Assembly (NCBI RefSeq): GCF_030684675.1
Contig: NZ_JAUXXZ010000081.1
Coordinates: 1 to 64,000 of the forward strand
Direction: 5' to 3'
Length of the DNA stretch: 64,000 nt
Origin: Daejeonella sp.
GTDB taxonomy: Bacteria > Bacteroidota > Bacteroidia > Sphingobacteriales > Sphingobacteriaceae
Part shown: positions 26,589 through 35,331 of the stretch, piece by piece
Position numbering within the stretch: position 1 is the stretch's first letter
Layout of the letters: the number at the start of each line of letters is the position of its first letter
Notes under the pieces: generated by a model
Database searches by the model: none
What the model saw: only the letters and a program-made list of their open reading frames with translations
Told to the model about the DNA's origin: nothing
Translations under genes and position numbers: made by a program

Positions 26589-28049
26589 TTACTTAATCAG
26601 TCCGTCAACTATTTTCGCCGAGAGCAGCGCGAGTGGTATCCCGCCTCCGGGATGTACGCTGCCTCCTGCAAAATATAAATTCTTAACACCGGATGAAAAA
26701 TTAGCATGCCTTAAAAAAGCAGAAAACTGACTGTTAGAACTGCTTCCATACAATGAGCCCTGGTATGAAAAGGTCTTCGAATCAATCCCCCTTGGATCAA
26801 GAACAGATTCACAATTAATCAGTTGACTAATATCTCTTCCCAGATTTCTGGAAAGCTTTTCTATAATATTTTTTCTTGATACCCGAATCAGTTCATCCCA
26901 GTCCTGCCCTGTATCCGATGGCACATTGATCATTGTAAACCAGTTTTCGGAACCTTCGGGAGCATCCTTCGGATTGCTTTTAGAACTGATATGGACATAT
27001 ACTGTTGGATCAGAACCTATACTTTTCCCCTTCCATATCTGTCTGAATTCTTCCTGATAATCTTCAGTAAAAAATATATTATGCAGGCCTAATTCAGCGA
27101 AGGCAGCATTTATACCCCAGTAAAAGATCAGGGCTGAACTGCTGCGTTCCTGATTTTTTAAGCGTTCAGGAACCTTGATATCCTTTAATAAACGAGTGTA
27201 GGTATACCAAACATCCATATTGGAAATGATCAGATCAGCGGGATGGCTCTGCCCCCCACAAATAAGACCAATAACCTTATTATTTCTTATTTCTATCTCA
27301 TCTACATAGGAATTGAAATGAAATTTGACCCCCAGGTCAATCGCCAGTTTTGTAAGTGAACTGACAATGGCATACATTCCCCCAAGCGGGAAATAAGCGC
27401 CAAAATGCTGTTCAAAATGTGGAATTATATTAAGTGTAGCAGGGGCTTGATAGGGATTGGAACCATTATAAGTTGCATAGCGGTTAAACAGTCGGACGGT
27501 TCGGCTATCCCTAAACCTGGCCTCATTGGCTTGATTCATTGAACGGAAAGCATCTATCTGAGGAAAACGCAAAAGAGACTTAAGAGTCCCTATGTTCAGG
27601 TAACTTTGCAGCTTATGCAGGGATCTTTGCAGGAATACAGGATTAGTAATTTCATAAATATCTCTGCTTTTACTCAAAAAATCTAAAACAGAATCAGCTG
27701 AATCATTGGTTTTTTCTGCTATTTCATTCGAAAATTTTTCAGGATCAGCAAATGCATGAATCCTTGTACCATCTTCATAAAAATAATTACAAATGGTATC
27801 CAGTTTCTCGTAAGCAAAATAATCTTGTGGATCTTTACCAGCCAAACGAAAAAGCTCATCCACATACTGTGGCATCGTAAATAAACTCGGTCCTGCATCG
27901 AAACGAAAAGCCTCAAGCCTGATCTCTGAAAGCTTTCCGCCCGTCTGAGCCGAGGCTTCAAAAACCTCAACCTGATGACCTTTTATAGCAAGTCGAATAG
28001 CAGCAGCAATACCGGCAATACCTGCACCAATAATAATGGCTTTAGACAT
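26589..28049 (-). CDS. crtD: Carotenoid 3,4-desaturase (CrtD, phytoene-desaturase family)
   Basis: This 486-aa FAD amine-oxidase-fold desaturase has an N-terminal AIIIGAGIAGIAAAIRLAIKGHQVEVFEAS and DAGPSLFTMPQYVDELF. Its C-terminal FAD signature is NLYFAGGSVHPGGGIPLALLSAKI. The family includes CrtI and CrtD; with cruF and crtW next to it, 1'-hydroxy-carotenoid 3',4'-desaturase is the best reading. It is the first gene of the minus-strand operon crtD-plsC-GT2-cruF-ispH-crtW. Confidence 0.82.
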   Translation of the reverse strand: MSKAIIIGAGIAGIAAAIRLAIKGHQVEVFEASAQTGGKLSEIRLEAFRFDAGPSLFTMPQYVDELFRLAGKDPQDYFAYEKLDTICNYFYEDGTRIHAFADPEKFSNEIAEKTNDSADSVLDFLSKSRDIYEITNPVFLQRSLHKLQSYLNIGTLKSLLRFPQIDAFRSMNQANEARFRDSRTVRLFNRYATYNGSNPYQAPATLNIIPHFEQHFGAYFPLGGMYAIVSSLTKLAIDLGVKFHFNSYVDEIEIRNNKVIGLICGGQSHPADLIISNMDVWYTYTRLLKDIKVPERLKNQERSSSALIFYWGINAAFAELGLHNIFFTEDYQEEFRQIWKGKSIGSDPTVYVHISSKSNPKDAPEGSENWFTMINVPSDTGQDWDELIRVSRKNIIEKLSRNLGRDISQLINCESVLDPRGIDSKTFSYQGSLYGSSSNSQFSAFLRHANFSSGVKNLYFAGGSVHPGGGIPLALLSAKIVDGLIK

Positions 28050-28145
28050 GAAACGAAAATACGCTATTTCATCCCTAAATGGGATTTGGATGAAAATATG
28101 ACAGGAATATTATTCAATAATATCAGTAAATCCTCCGTAAATAAA

Positions 28146-28595
28146 CTATCTGCCCTTCGAACCTTTTAACCACTGATCGACTGAATATGGACCGGAACCT
28201 ACAATCCAGAAAAGAATAAGCAGCATCAAGACCAGCACCGATAACCAAAGTTCTGAATTAAGTTGAGAAAAGCCTTTCGTCAGATTCACGAAAAATACCG
28301 CTCCTAAAAGAATAGGAATCTGAATTACCGCGGCAAACCTGGTAACAAGTCCCAGTGTAATTAAAACCCCTCCTACAAGGTGGGCAAAAGCAACCGTATG
28401 GACTACCGCAAGTGCCATCAGACCCGAAAATCCAAAAACACTGTTCTGAATAATCCAGTCCTTCTGAGCTTCAGTATCGCTGATAAAAGCTAGCCCTTTA
28501 CTTAAAATTAAAAGTCCAAGAACTATCCGGATTGAGTCGAGCCACTTAGCGTGATGTACATCGCCCCAGTGCTCTATTTTTTGAACTAAGTTCAT
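28146..28595 (-). CDS. DoxX family membrane protein
   Basis: This 149-aa protein has four predicted helices, for example FSGLMALAVVHTVAFAHLVGGVLITLG and LWLSVLVLMLLILFWIVG. It has the DoxX core HLVGGVLITLGLVTRFAA. Members are small inner-membrane proteins with suggested quinone or redox-related roles, mostly unproven. It lies 96 bp before crtD on the same strand and might share its transcript. Confidence 0.8.
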   Translation of the reverse strand: MNLVQKIEHWGDVHHAKWLDSIRIVLGLLILSKGLAFISDTEAQKDWIIQNSVFGFSGLMALAVVHTVAFAHLVGGVLITLGLVTRFAAVIQIPILLGAVFFVNLTKGFSQLNSELWLSVLVLMLLILFWIVGSGPYSVDQWLKGSKGR

Positions 28596-28677
28596 AAAAA
28601 CCTCCTTTTTAACGAGTTGATTATATTAATTTACAAAAAATTGGGGCCTAAAGCAAATTAAACTTAGGTAATGCGAC

Positions 28678-30087
28678 TTACTTAAGGGTATTGAGTACTC
28701 TGAACATCTTCTGCCTGATGCCAGAACTGCTTCCATTATAATTATTGATCATAAATGAAAATACCATAGGGGTTCCGGAAGCTGAAGTATGGTATCCGGT
28801 ATAAGCGATTACATCACTGATTGTCCCGCTTTTCATTTTCATATTGTTATACTGCGGAAGACTATTGAAATAGCTATCAAACCAAATTTCCTTCTTCAGG
28901 GATTGAAGTATCCGTGCCATTGCCATAGTTGAAACACGGTTGGCAGGGGACAGACCACTTCCATCATAGATATTCATTGATGCTGGATCTATTCCGATCC
29001 TTTTACTCCAAAAGTCCTTCACAAGTTCAGTACCCTTACTTATGGTTACATCTTTCCCTTCTTTCCAGGCTATTGTTTTTATCAGGTGTTCACCAAAAAG
29101 ATTGATACTCTTCTGATTAAACCAGTAAACAATTTCATGAAGTGGGGGAGATGTATGAACTGAAATAATTTTTGTTTGAGGAAGTAATGGTTTCCTGTTT
29201 GCTGCTAATACTCTTGCAGTGATTACACCATTTTCAACCTGAATATCCGATTGCCTTAATTTATTCTGCAAACGATAAGCCAGATCATAAGCCGGATCAG
29301 GAACTGAAGCTGAAATTGCTTTCTTAAGATCGACTCCATAAGTTCCCCTCAGGTAAATAACAGTTGAAAATGGGGCAGAATAAGCATAAACATTATCTCC
29401 TGTGCCCGGGGCGCCGATTTTTACTTCATTAACAATCTTAAGGTATGACATTTCGGGATCGGTTCTCAATAGCTCCGCAGGTTCCCCGACTCTGCCGGGT
29501 TTAAAATGCATATCAAATTGATTCTCGCGCCAGGTTAAGGAAGATAGTCCGGCACCATAATAATTCCCCATATCCTGCCAGGTCCAGCCCCCAGGCATGG
29601 TTTCAGTTCCAAATAAGCTATCATCAGCAATAATTTGTCCTGCAATATTTTTAATCCCGGTTCTTGTCAGGGCATCTACCCATTTCATGAGTATCAGATC
29701 AGACCGGCTCTGGTCGTAGCGATCACTTCCCAACGCAGGATCTCCTCCACCAGTAATGATGATATCCCCATTCAGTGTTCCGTTCGCAGAAATTGAACCA
29801 GAATAGCCTAGTGTTGTTTCCCAGGTAAAATCCTTACCCAAAATATGGTAGGCACTTGCTGAGGTAATTGTTTTGAGTGTAGAAGCACTCGACAGACCTG
29901 TATTCCCATTTGCTGAATAAATCACATCTCCCGTTTCGGCATTCAATACGCTCAATGAGCCACTGGCATACCTCATCTGCGGATCAGATTCGAACGTTTT
30001 GTAAGCGTTTTCGATCTTTTGTTTCAGACCTTGTGCATGAGCAGATGGAATAGAAAATACAAGAATAAGAAACAGGAAATTTTTCAT
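28678..30087 (-). CDS. dacB: D-alanyl-D-alanine carboxypeptidase/endopeptidase, PBP4 type
   Basis: This 469-aa exported protein has a signal peptide ending near SAHAQGLKQ and serine penicillin-binding motifs SxxK (SASTLKTI), SGLS...N in YDGSGLSPANR, and KSGTISDV as the KTG box. It trims or cleaves peptidoglycan peptides in the periplasm. Length and motif order fit peptidase family S13. It precedes, but is transcribed away from, no obvious partner. Confidence 0.92.
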   Translation of the reverse strand: MKNFLFLILVFSIPSAHAQGLKQKIENAYKTFESDPQMRYASGSLSVLNAETGDVIYSANGNTGLSSASTLKTITSASAYHILGKDFTWETTLGYSGSISANGTLNGDIIITGGGDPALGSDRYDQSRSDLILMKWVDALTRTGIKNIAGQIIADDSLFGTETMPGGWTWQDMGNYYGAGLSSLTWRENQFDMHFKPGRVGEPAELLRTDPEMSYLKIVNEVKIGAPGTGDNVYAYSAPFSTVIYLRGTYGVDLKKAISASVPDPAYDLAYRLQNKLRQSDIQVENGVITARVLAANRKPLLPQTKIISVHTSPPLHEIVYWFNQKSINLFGEHLIKTIAWKEGKDVTISKGTELVKDFWSKRIGIDPASMNIYDGSGLSPANRVSTMAMARILQSLKKEIWFDSYFNSLPQYNNMKMKSGTISDVIAYTGYHTSASGTPMVFSFMINNYNGSSSGIRQKMFRVLNTLK

Positions 30088-30141
30088 GTTTATTTTTTAG
30101 ACTTTATTCAGAATCGATAATTTAACCTGAACAAAAAAAAA

Positions 30142-31281
30142 TTAAATACCTTTTGATAAAGAAAGGAATCTTCCTACTGCTAAAGAAGTACGGACCAGGT
30201 TAGAAGCGGTGTATTTCATTGCAGTCTCCAAATCAGTTGGCTGGTTACCAATAGCAAATAGCAGATCAAAATATTTATTCATCTCAGGATGATCATGCAG
30301 GGGTACTTTTCCGGCAAGTCCTATAACCGGGATGCCTTTCTCCTTTGCATATTTAGCCACTGCAAAGGGACCCTTACCCTGCAAAGTCTGCTCATCCAGA
30401 CTGCCTTCTCCGGTTATCAGCAGATCGGCATTTTTCAAACTTTCTTTAAAACCGGTGATCTGTAAAAAATGTTCCCCTCCATTTACTAATTCTGCATTTA
30501 AGAACGTTCGCAAAGTCGCGGAGATACCACCTGCAGCTCCTCCATGAACAATCTCATCCATTTTGATTCCTGTCGACTTAAATGCAAGATCTGACAAATT
30601 TGTCAAAGCAAGATCCAGAAATTTTACATCTTCAGGGCTTGCTCCTTTTTGGGGACCAAAAACTGCTGCAGATCCTTGCTCACCCAAAAGTAAATTATCA
30701 ACGTCACAAAGTACTGTGATATTACATTTCAAGACCCGTTTATCAAATGCTGTGCTATCAATTTGCCGGAAGCGGGGCATATTGAGGGGCAAAGCCGCCA
30801 ATTCATGACCATCAGCATCCTTGAATTTCATACCCAGCGCACTTAGAATTCCAATTCCACCATCGACAGTTGCTGAACCTCCAAGACCAATGATAATCTT
30901 TTCGACCTGCCTGTCCAGTGCAAAACGAATTAATTGCCCGGTCCCGAAAGAGGAAGCCATTAGCGGTGATCTTTCTTCCGGATTTAACAAGCGGATACCT
31001 GAGGCATCCGCCATTTCAATTACTGCGGTTTTACCCTGATCTATTATACCAAACGAAGCTTTAATCAATCTCCCTAAAGGATCGTGAACATCATATTCAT
31101 GCCAGACACCTCCGCATTTCTCCACAATCAAATGTCCGGTACCATCCCCCCCATCTGCAATAGGGAAGCATTCAGAAGTAAAATTTAACCCGCTGCGTTT
31201 TAAACCCTCCTGAATAGCGTCAGCAGTCTCATTTGCCGTAAGACTATGTTTAAAGGCATTTGGAGCAATCAGAATATGCAT
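30142..31281 (-). CDS. glxK: Glycerate kinase (GarK/GlxK family)
   Basis: This 379-aa protein has the family start HILIAPNAFKHSLTANETADAIQEGL, a catalytic GGDGTGHLI, IIGLGGSATVDGGIGIL and LITGEGSLDEQT. It phosphorylates D-glycerate to 2-phosphoglycerate in the cytoplasm. It is the last gene on the minus strand of the catabolic island, 21 bp after a RidA gene. With the hydroxyacid dehydrogenase upstream it would carry C3 products (hydroxypyruvate or tartronate semialdehyde to glycerate) into glycolysis. Confidence 0.92.
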   Translation of the reverse strand: MHILIAPNAFKHSLTANETADAIQEGLKRSGLNFTSECFPIADGGDGTGHLIVEKCGGVWHEYDVHDPLGRLIKASFGIIDQGKTAVIEMADASGIRLLNPEERSPLMASSFGTGQLIRFALDRQVEKIIIGLGGSATVDGGIGILSALGMKFKDADGHELAALPLNMPRFRQIDSTAFDKRVLKCNITVLCDVDNLLLGEQGSAAVFGPQKGASPEDVKFLDLALTNLSDLAFKSTGIKMDEIVHGGAAGGISATLRTFLNAELVNGGEHFLQITGFKESLKNADLLITGEGSLDEQTLQGKGPFAVAKYAKEKGIPVIGLAGKVPLHDHPEMNKYFDLLFAIGNQPTDLETAMKYTASNLVRTSLAVGRFLSLSKGI

Positions 31282-31302
31282 GATGCTGAAATCAGATCAA
31301 TT

Positions 31303-31863
31303 TTAATCTTCAACCTCAACAACCATTTCGATCTCAATAGCCCAATTAGCCGGAAGAGCTGACATCCCCACTGCTGAGCGGGCATGTTTACCTTTCTCTC
31401 CAAATACTTGTACCATCAGATCCGAAAATGCATTCATCACCTTAGGCTGATCTTTGAAATCGGGAGTAGATTGCACCATACCTAAAACCTTAACAATTCG
31501 CTTTACTTTATTCAGGTCCCCAAGTTCTGCCTTTAAGCTCGAAAGCAATGAAATTGCGGTTAATCGTGCTGCTTCCTGACCTTGCTCAAGCGTCAGATCA
31601 TCTCCAACCCTCCCGGTAACCCTGGTACCATCCGGTTTATCAGGGCCATGTCCGGCCGTATATACAAGATTACCTACACGAACAGTTTTTACATAGCTTG
31701 CTAATGGGGCACTTGGTTTTGCTAAAACAATGTTCAGGTCCTTCAATCGCTTATCGAAATCAATAACTTCAGCTTTTGAATCCCCTTTTACCTGCGCTTT
31801 GGATACAGAAATACAGCCCATTAAAGCAACAGCTAACATGGATATTAAGAAATACTTTTTCAT
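31303..31863 (-). CDS. RidA-type imine deaminase, exported paralog 1
   Basis: This 186-aa protein is a ~130-residue RidA domain preceded by a signal sequence (MLAVALMGCISVSKAQ), either a lipoprotein cleaved before Cys or a Sec substrate cut after AQ. The substrate-binding arginine is kept in KHARSAVGMSALPANW, followed by IEIEMVVEVED. RidA hydrolyses reactive imines/enamines released by PLP enzymes. It is strongly similar to the next gene, so the pair arose by tandem duplication. A terminator-like hairpin separates them. Confidence 0.88.
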   Translation of the reverse strand: MKKYFLISMLAVALMGCISVSKAQVKGDSKAEVIDFDKRLKDLNIVLAKPSAPLASYVKTVRVGNLVYTAGHGPDKPDGTRVTGRVGDDLTLEQGQEAARLTAISLLSSLKAELGDLNKVKRIVKVLGMVQSTPDFKDQPKVMNAFSDLMVQVFGEKGKHARSAVGMSALPANWAIEIEMVVEVED

Positions 31864-31905
31864 TATTTTAATTCTGGCAAAAATTTAAATTAAATCAATT
31901 TCTGT

Positions 31906-31957
31906 AAAAAATTAATGCTGACCTACTAAACCTTTAAGAAAAGTAAATCAGCATTAA
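31906..31957 (-). terminator. Intrinsic terminator between the two RidA genes
   Basis: On the minus strand the 10-bp arms TTAATGCTGA and TCAGCATTAA, with a 26-nt loop, are followed by TTTTTT. It could end the long transcript after the second RidA gene and leave RidA paralog 1 and glycerate kinase on a shorter unit. The long loop lowers certainty. Confidence 0.5.
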
Positions 31958-31986
31958 GATTAGAAATGTTTGTGTTTAGGGAATTA

Positions 31987-32553
31987 CTAATCCTCTACTT
32001 CAACGATCATTTCAATTTCTATGGCAATGTTTCCAGGCAATGCACTCATACCAACTGCAGAACGGGCATGCTTTCCTTTATCTCCGAAAATAGCAACCAT
32101 CATATCAGAAAATGCATTCATCACCTTTGGCTGATCTTTAAATTCAGGAGTGGACTGAACCATTCCTAAAACTTTAACCACACGCTTAATCTTACTCAGG
32201 TCGCCGATTTCTGCTTTTAAGCTTGAAAGCAATGAGATACCTGTTAAACGGGCAGCTTCCTGACCTTGCTCTAATGTTAGATCATCACCAACTCTGCCTG
32301 TTAAAGGACCGCCTTCTGCACGGTCTGGACCGTGACCTGAAGTATATACCAGGTTACCTACGCGAACAGTTTTTACGAAATTTGCTGTCGGCGGCTTCGG
32401 AGTTGTAAGCTCTATATTCAATTCTTTTAAACGAGCTTCGATATTCACTGTATCAGCAGCAGCAGCCGTTTCCTGTTTTGCAGCATCTTCCTGCTTTGGG
32501 TTACAACTTAATAAGGCTGCCGAGATAAGAAATAATAGGGAGTACTTTTTCAT
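31987..32553 (-). CDS. RidA-type imine deaminase, lipoprotein paralog 2
   Basis: This 188-aa protein has a clear lipobox (ISAALLSCNPKQ), so the enzyme should be lipid-anchored in the periplasm or outer membrane. After a ~25-residue linker rich in Ala, Glu and Gln comes the RidA domain with KHARSAVGMSALPGNIAIEIEM. The catalytic arginine and glutamate are intact. RidA proteins are normally cytoplasmic, and export fits with the exported PLP enzymes of this island. It lies 19 bp from the dehydrogenase gene. Confidence 0.88.
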   Translation of the reverse strand: MKKYSLLFLISAALLSCNPKQEDAAKQETAAAADTVNIEARLKELNIELTTPKPPTANFVKTVRVGNLVYTSGHGPDRAEGGPLTGRVGDDLTLEQGQEAARLTGISLLSSLKAEIGDLSKIKRVVKVLGMVQSTPEFKDQPKVMNAFSDMMVAIFGDKGKHARSAVGMSALPGNIAIEIEMIVEVED

Positions 32554-32572
32554 AATAATTTAATTTTTAGTT

Positions 32573-33532
32573 TTATTTATTTACAATGTTAATAGGTTTT
32601 TGATTCAGGAATGAAGATAAATTATTTTCTGCAATTCCCATCAATCTGGAACGGGCTTCTTTTGTTGCCCATGCAATATGAGGGGTAATTAAACAGTTTT
32701 TTGCCTTAAAAAGGGGATTGTCTGCTGATGGAGGCTCTACCGACAATACGTCGATCCCTGCTCCGGCTATGATTCCCTCGTTTAAAGCATCCGCCAGATC
32801 CCGATCAACCATCAGCGGGCCCCTGGAAGTATTCAGAAAGAACGCAGAACGCTTCATCATTCTTAAGCTGTTCTTATTAATGATACCCTGTGTTTCAGGG
32901 AAGAGCGGACAGTGAACACTAACCACATCCGATTCCTTCAAGAGCTCATTCAGTTCTGCCCATTTAAAGTTTTTACGATGTGATTGATCTGATCTGGTCC
33001 TTGAAAATCCAATAATATTCATTCCAAAAGCCGTTGCAATATCCGCTACCTTCTGACCGATGCTGCCGAAACCAATAATCCCAATTGTTTTACCTTCCAG
33101 CTCAATCAAAGGGTAATTCCAGTAACAAAAATCGGGTGAGGCTGCCCAGTCGCCCTGACGCACCGAATCACTATGGCTTTGTACGTGCTGACATAATTCA
33201 AGCATTAAGGCAAAGGTCATTTGAACCACTGATGCCGTACCATAACCTGGTACATTCGCTACTGCAATGCCCCTGGTTTTAGCATAATCAACATCCACTA
33301 CATTATATCCTGTTGCCAGAACCCCGATATATTTCAGATCAGGAAGCTGAGAAAGTACCGGCTCCCTGAGCGGGGTTTTGTTCGTAAAAATGATCTCTGC
33401 CCCCCGGCAGCGTTCCACAATCTGGCTTTCTGGTGTGCGGTCATGCACCTCCAGATCACCAAACTTTTTTATTCCCTCCCAGTTTAAATCCCCGGGATTA
33501 AGGGTGTATCCATCTAATACAACTAACTTCAT
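32573..33532 (-). CDS. D-2-hydroxyacid dehydrogenase (glycerate/hydroxypyruvate type)
   Basis: This 319-aa cytoplasmic NAD(P) enzyme has the Rossmann motif IGIIGFGSIGQKVADIA, catalytic Arg in NTSRGPLMV, Glu in VLSVEPPSA and His in ITPHIAWAT. It reduces 2-keto acids such as hydroxypyruvate or glyoxylate to D-hydroxy acids. In this island its likely product is glycerate, used by the glycerate kinase two genes on. Substrate preference is inference. Confidence 0.88.
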   Translation of the reverse strand: MKLVVLDGYTLNPGDLNWEGIKKFGDLEVHDRTPESQIVERCRGAEIIFTNKTPLREPVLSQLPDLKYIGVLATGYNVVDVDYAKTRGIAVANVPGYGTASVVQMTFALMLELCQHVQSHSDSVRQGDWAASPDFCYWNYPLIELEGKTIGIIGFGSIGQKVADIATAFGMNIIGFSRTRSDQSHRKNFKWAELNELLKESDVVSVHCPLFPETQGIINKNSLRMMKRSAFFLNTSRGPLMVDRDLADALNEGIIAGAGIDVLSVEPPSADNPLFKAKNCLITPHIAWATKEARSRLMGIAENNLSSFLNQKPINIVNK

Positions 33533-33563
33533 GCTTATTTTTATTCTAATAATCTAATTTATT

Positions 33564-33633
33564 TTCTGCTTCTTGCTTTTGGCTTTTAGCCTTCTGCTTT
33601 TAGCTTTATGCTTTCTACTTTTAGCTTTCTAAA
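33564..33633. repeat. Degenerate tandem heptad array, 10 units
   Basis: The stretch divides exactly into ten 7-mers, including TTCTGCT, TCTTGCT, TTTGGCT, TTTAGCC, TTTAGCT, TTATGCT and TTCTACT. Units vary but never lose register. The last unit overlaps the stop codon of the TIM-barrel gene. Three reverse-complement units recur at 5795-5815. Confidence 0.8.
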
Positions 33634-34540
33634 CTCTTGCCCATGCAAGATTCAACACCCGTTTGGCATTGGCAATCACCACATCAGCATCCTCATCTCC
33701 AAAAGGTTTGATCTCAAAACTCACTACTGGTGGGGTTTGCGTATTAAGAAAACCTATGTCCAGCAAGACCTTAAGATAATCAACCACTTCATCCACATCA
33801 TTCTCCCCGTTAGGAAAGCCAAACCTTGGGTGTACATCTCCGTATGCAGCCATATCCGGACTTTTTACCACGCAGTTACCGATATGAGCATGCACAATAT
33901 AATCCTTTACAGGAAGTATTGATTCTTCAATTGTTTCATGGATCAATGGAATATGGCTCAGGTCTACCATCAATCCGAAATGATCGTGTGCTTTGCGAAT
34001 CTCTTTAGCATATCGCAAGGCCAGATCTGCAGGACCGATCAGGCTCCTTTTATCTACATCATAATCAAAAACCTCCAGGGCGATTTTCATATCACCCTTA
34101 CTCTTCGCATAGGCACAAATCTCATTGGTTGATTTTAATAATGCCTGAAAGGCTTCTTCTTTTCTGCTTTCTTCATAGTTTCCACTCAGAAAAGCAAAAC
34201 TTGCTGCCCCAATTTCATAGGCCTCATCAATTCCCTGTTTCAAATTATCCAGTGCTTTCTGACGTTCCTCCTCCACCAAACTATTGATGTTCATTCCTGT
34301 GGTTAGAAGTCTTGGCTGAGCTCCGTAAGCTACCGTCATATGAGAAGTTTCCAGCATCTTCTTTACGGCCAGACGGGTTTCAGGATCCTTGATCGTGGTA
34401 ATTTCAATTGCGCTGAAATAATCATCCACTGCAATTTTTCGGATCGTTTCAAGTACCGGTCCTTCACCTTTTATCGTTGCCGGAAAGGCCATAAAGTGGA
34501 CCAGACCCACACGCATGTATTTGTATAATGATTCGTTCAT
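33629..34540 (-). CDS. Sugar phosphate isomerase/epimerase-type TIM barrel
   Basis: This 303-aa AP-endonuclease-2/xylose-isomerase-like barrel shows metal-ligand positions in MKIALEVFDYD (Glu), LMVDLSHIPL (Asp, His), VHAHIGN (His) and VVSFEIKPFG (Glu). No signal peptide, so it is cytoplasmic. Substrates in this superfamily include keto-sugars and sugar acids. Between the KDPG-type aldolase and the dehydrogenase it probably isomerises a sugar-acid or keto-sugar intermediate. Confidence 0.82.
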   Translation of the reverse strand: MNESLYKYMRVGLVHFMAFPATIKGEGPVLETIRKIAVDDYFSAIEITTIKDPETRLAVKKMLETSHMTVAYGAQPRLLTTGMNINSLVEEERQKALDNLKQGIDEAYEIGAASFAFLSGNYEESRKEEAFQALLKSTNEICAYAKSKGDMKIALEVFDYDVDKRSLIGPADLALRYAKEIRKAHDHFGLMVDLSHIPLIHETIEESILPVKDYIVHAHIGNCVVKSPDMAAYGDVHPRFGFPNGENDVDEVVDYLKVLLDIGFLNTQTPPVVSFEIKPFGDEDADVVIANAKRVLNLAWARV

Positions 34541-34592
34541 TTTGGTATTTTGTATTAATAATTCGTATTCTATCAGTCTTAATTTCCCCGTT

Positions 34593-35258
34593 CTACAAAC
34601 TCTCCCGAATCGTTTTTATCAGGTTCAGTGCACGCTGGCATTCCTTTGTCAAGTCATCATACAGCTGATTCTCTATCACAGTTTTAGTAATCATCTTACT
34701 TCCCCCAACAGCACTAACTCCAACTTTAAACCAGCCCCTAAGGTTGTCTTCATTCAGTTCAATCCCACCCGTAGGCAAAAAGGTCATATCCGTAAACAAT
34801 GCCTGAACTGCCTCAATATAAGAAGGGCCCAGGGTATTTGCCGGAAAAAGTTTCACCAAATTCACTCCACAGGATTCAGCACGGATAATCTCACTGGGTG
34901 TCATACATCCCGGAACACAGAGCAAATTATGCTTATCTGAAAGTTCGATTACTGATTCCAAAATACCCGGGCAGACCAGGAACTCAGCACCTTTGTCGAT
35001 ATATTCTTTCGCTGCTTCAGCATTTTTTATCGTACCGATACCCAAACGCATGCCCGGCATTTCTGCATCACAAGCCTTGCGCATTTCCTTAAAGTTTTTC
35101 ATTGCCTGCTCTCCACGGTTGGCATACTCGGTTGTCCGAATCCCTCCCTGGTACATTGCACGCATTAACTCAATACTTACGCCGGCATCGGCAGCATAAT
35201 ACAAGGGGACAATCCCCTGTTCTTTTATGAGAGACTTAAGCTCTGCTTTCATATCCAT
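34593..35258 (-). CDS. KDPG/KDGP-type 2-keto-3-deoxy-acid aldolase
   Basis: The protein has 221 aa from the ATG at 35258 (MDMKAELKSLIKEQGIVPLYY); the longer track start overlaps the neighbouring NTF2-like gene and gives an extension unlike the family. The Schiff-base lysine is in GVNLVKLFPANTLGPS, the acid/base Glu in GIRTTEYANRG and the phosphate loop in FLPTGGIEL. It splits 2-keto-3-deoxy-6-phospho sugar acids into pyruvate and glyceraldehyde-3-phosphate. DgaF, the partner of a SelA-like ammonia-lyase in D-glucosaminate catabolism, belongs to this family, which matters here because three SelA-like genes lie upstream. Confidence 0.88.
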   Translation of the reverse strand: MDMKAELKSLIKEQGIVPLYYAADAGVSIELMRAMYQGGIRTTEYANRGEQAMKNFKEMRKACDAEMPGMRLGIGTIKNAEAAKEYIDKGAEFLVCPGILESVIELSDKHNLLCVPGCMTPSEIIRAESCGVNLVKLFPANTLGPSYIEAVQALFTDMTFLPTGGIELNEDNLRGWFKVGVSAVGGSKMITKTVIENQLYDDLTKECQRALNLIKTIRESL

Positions 35259-35331
35259 TTTATATAATTTGTATTCTGATGAAATAGCCAAAAGAGGCAT
35301 ACCATCCTGGCAGTATTTTACTGGTAAATTC

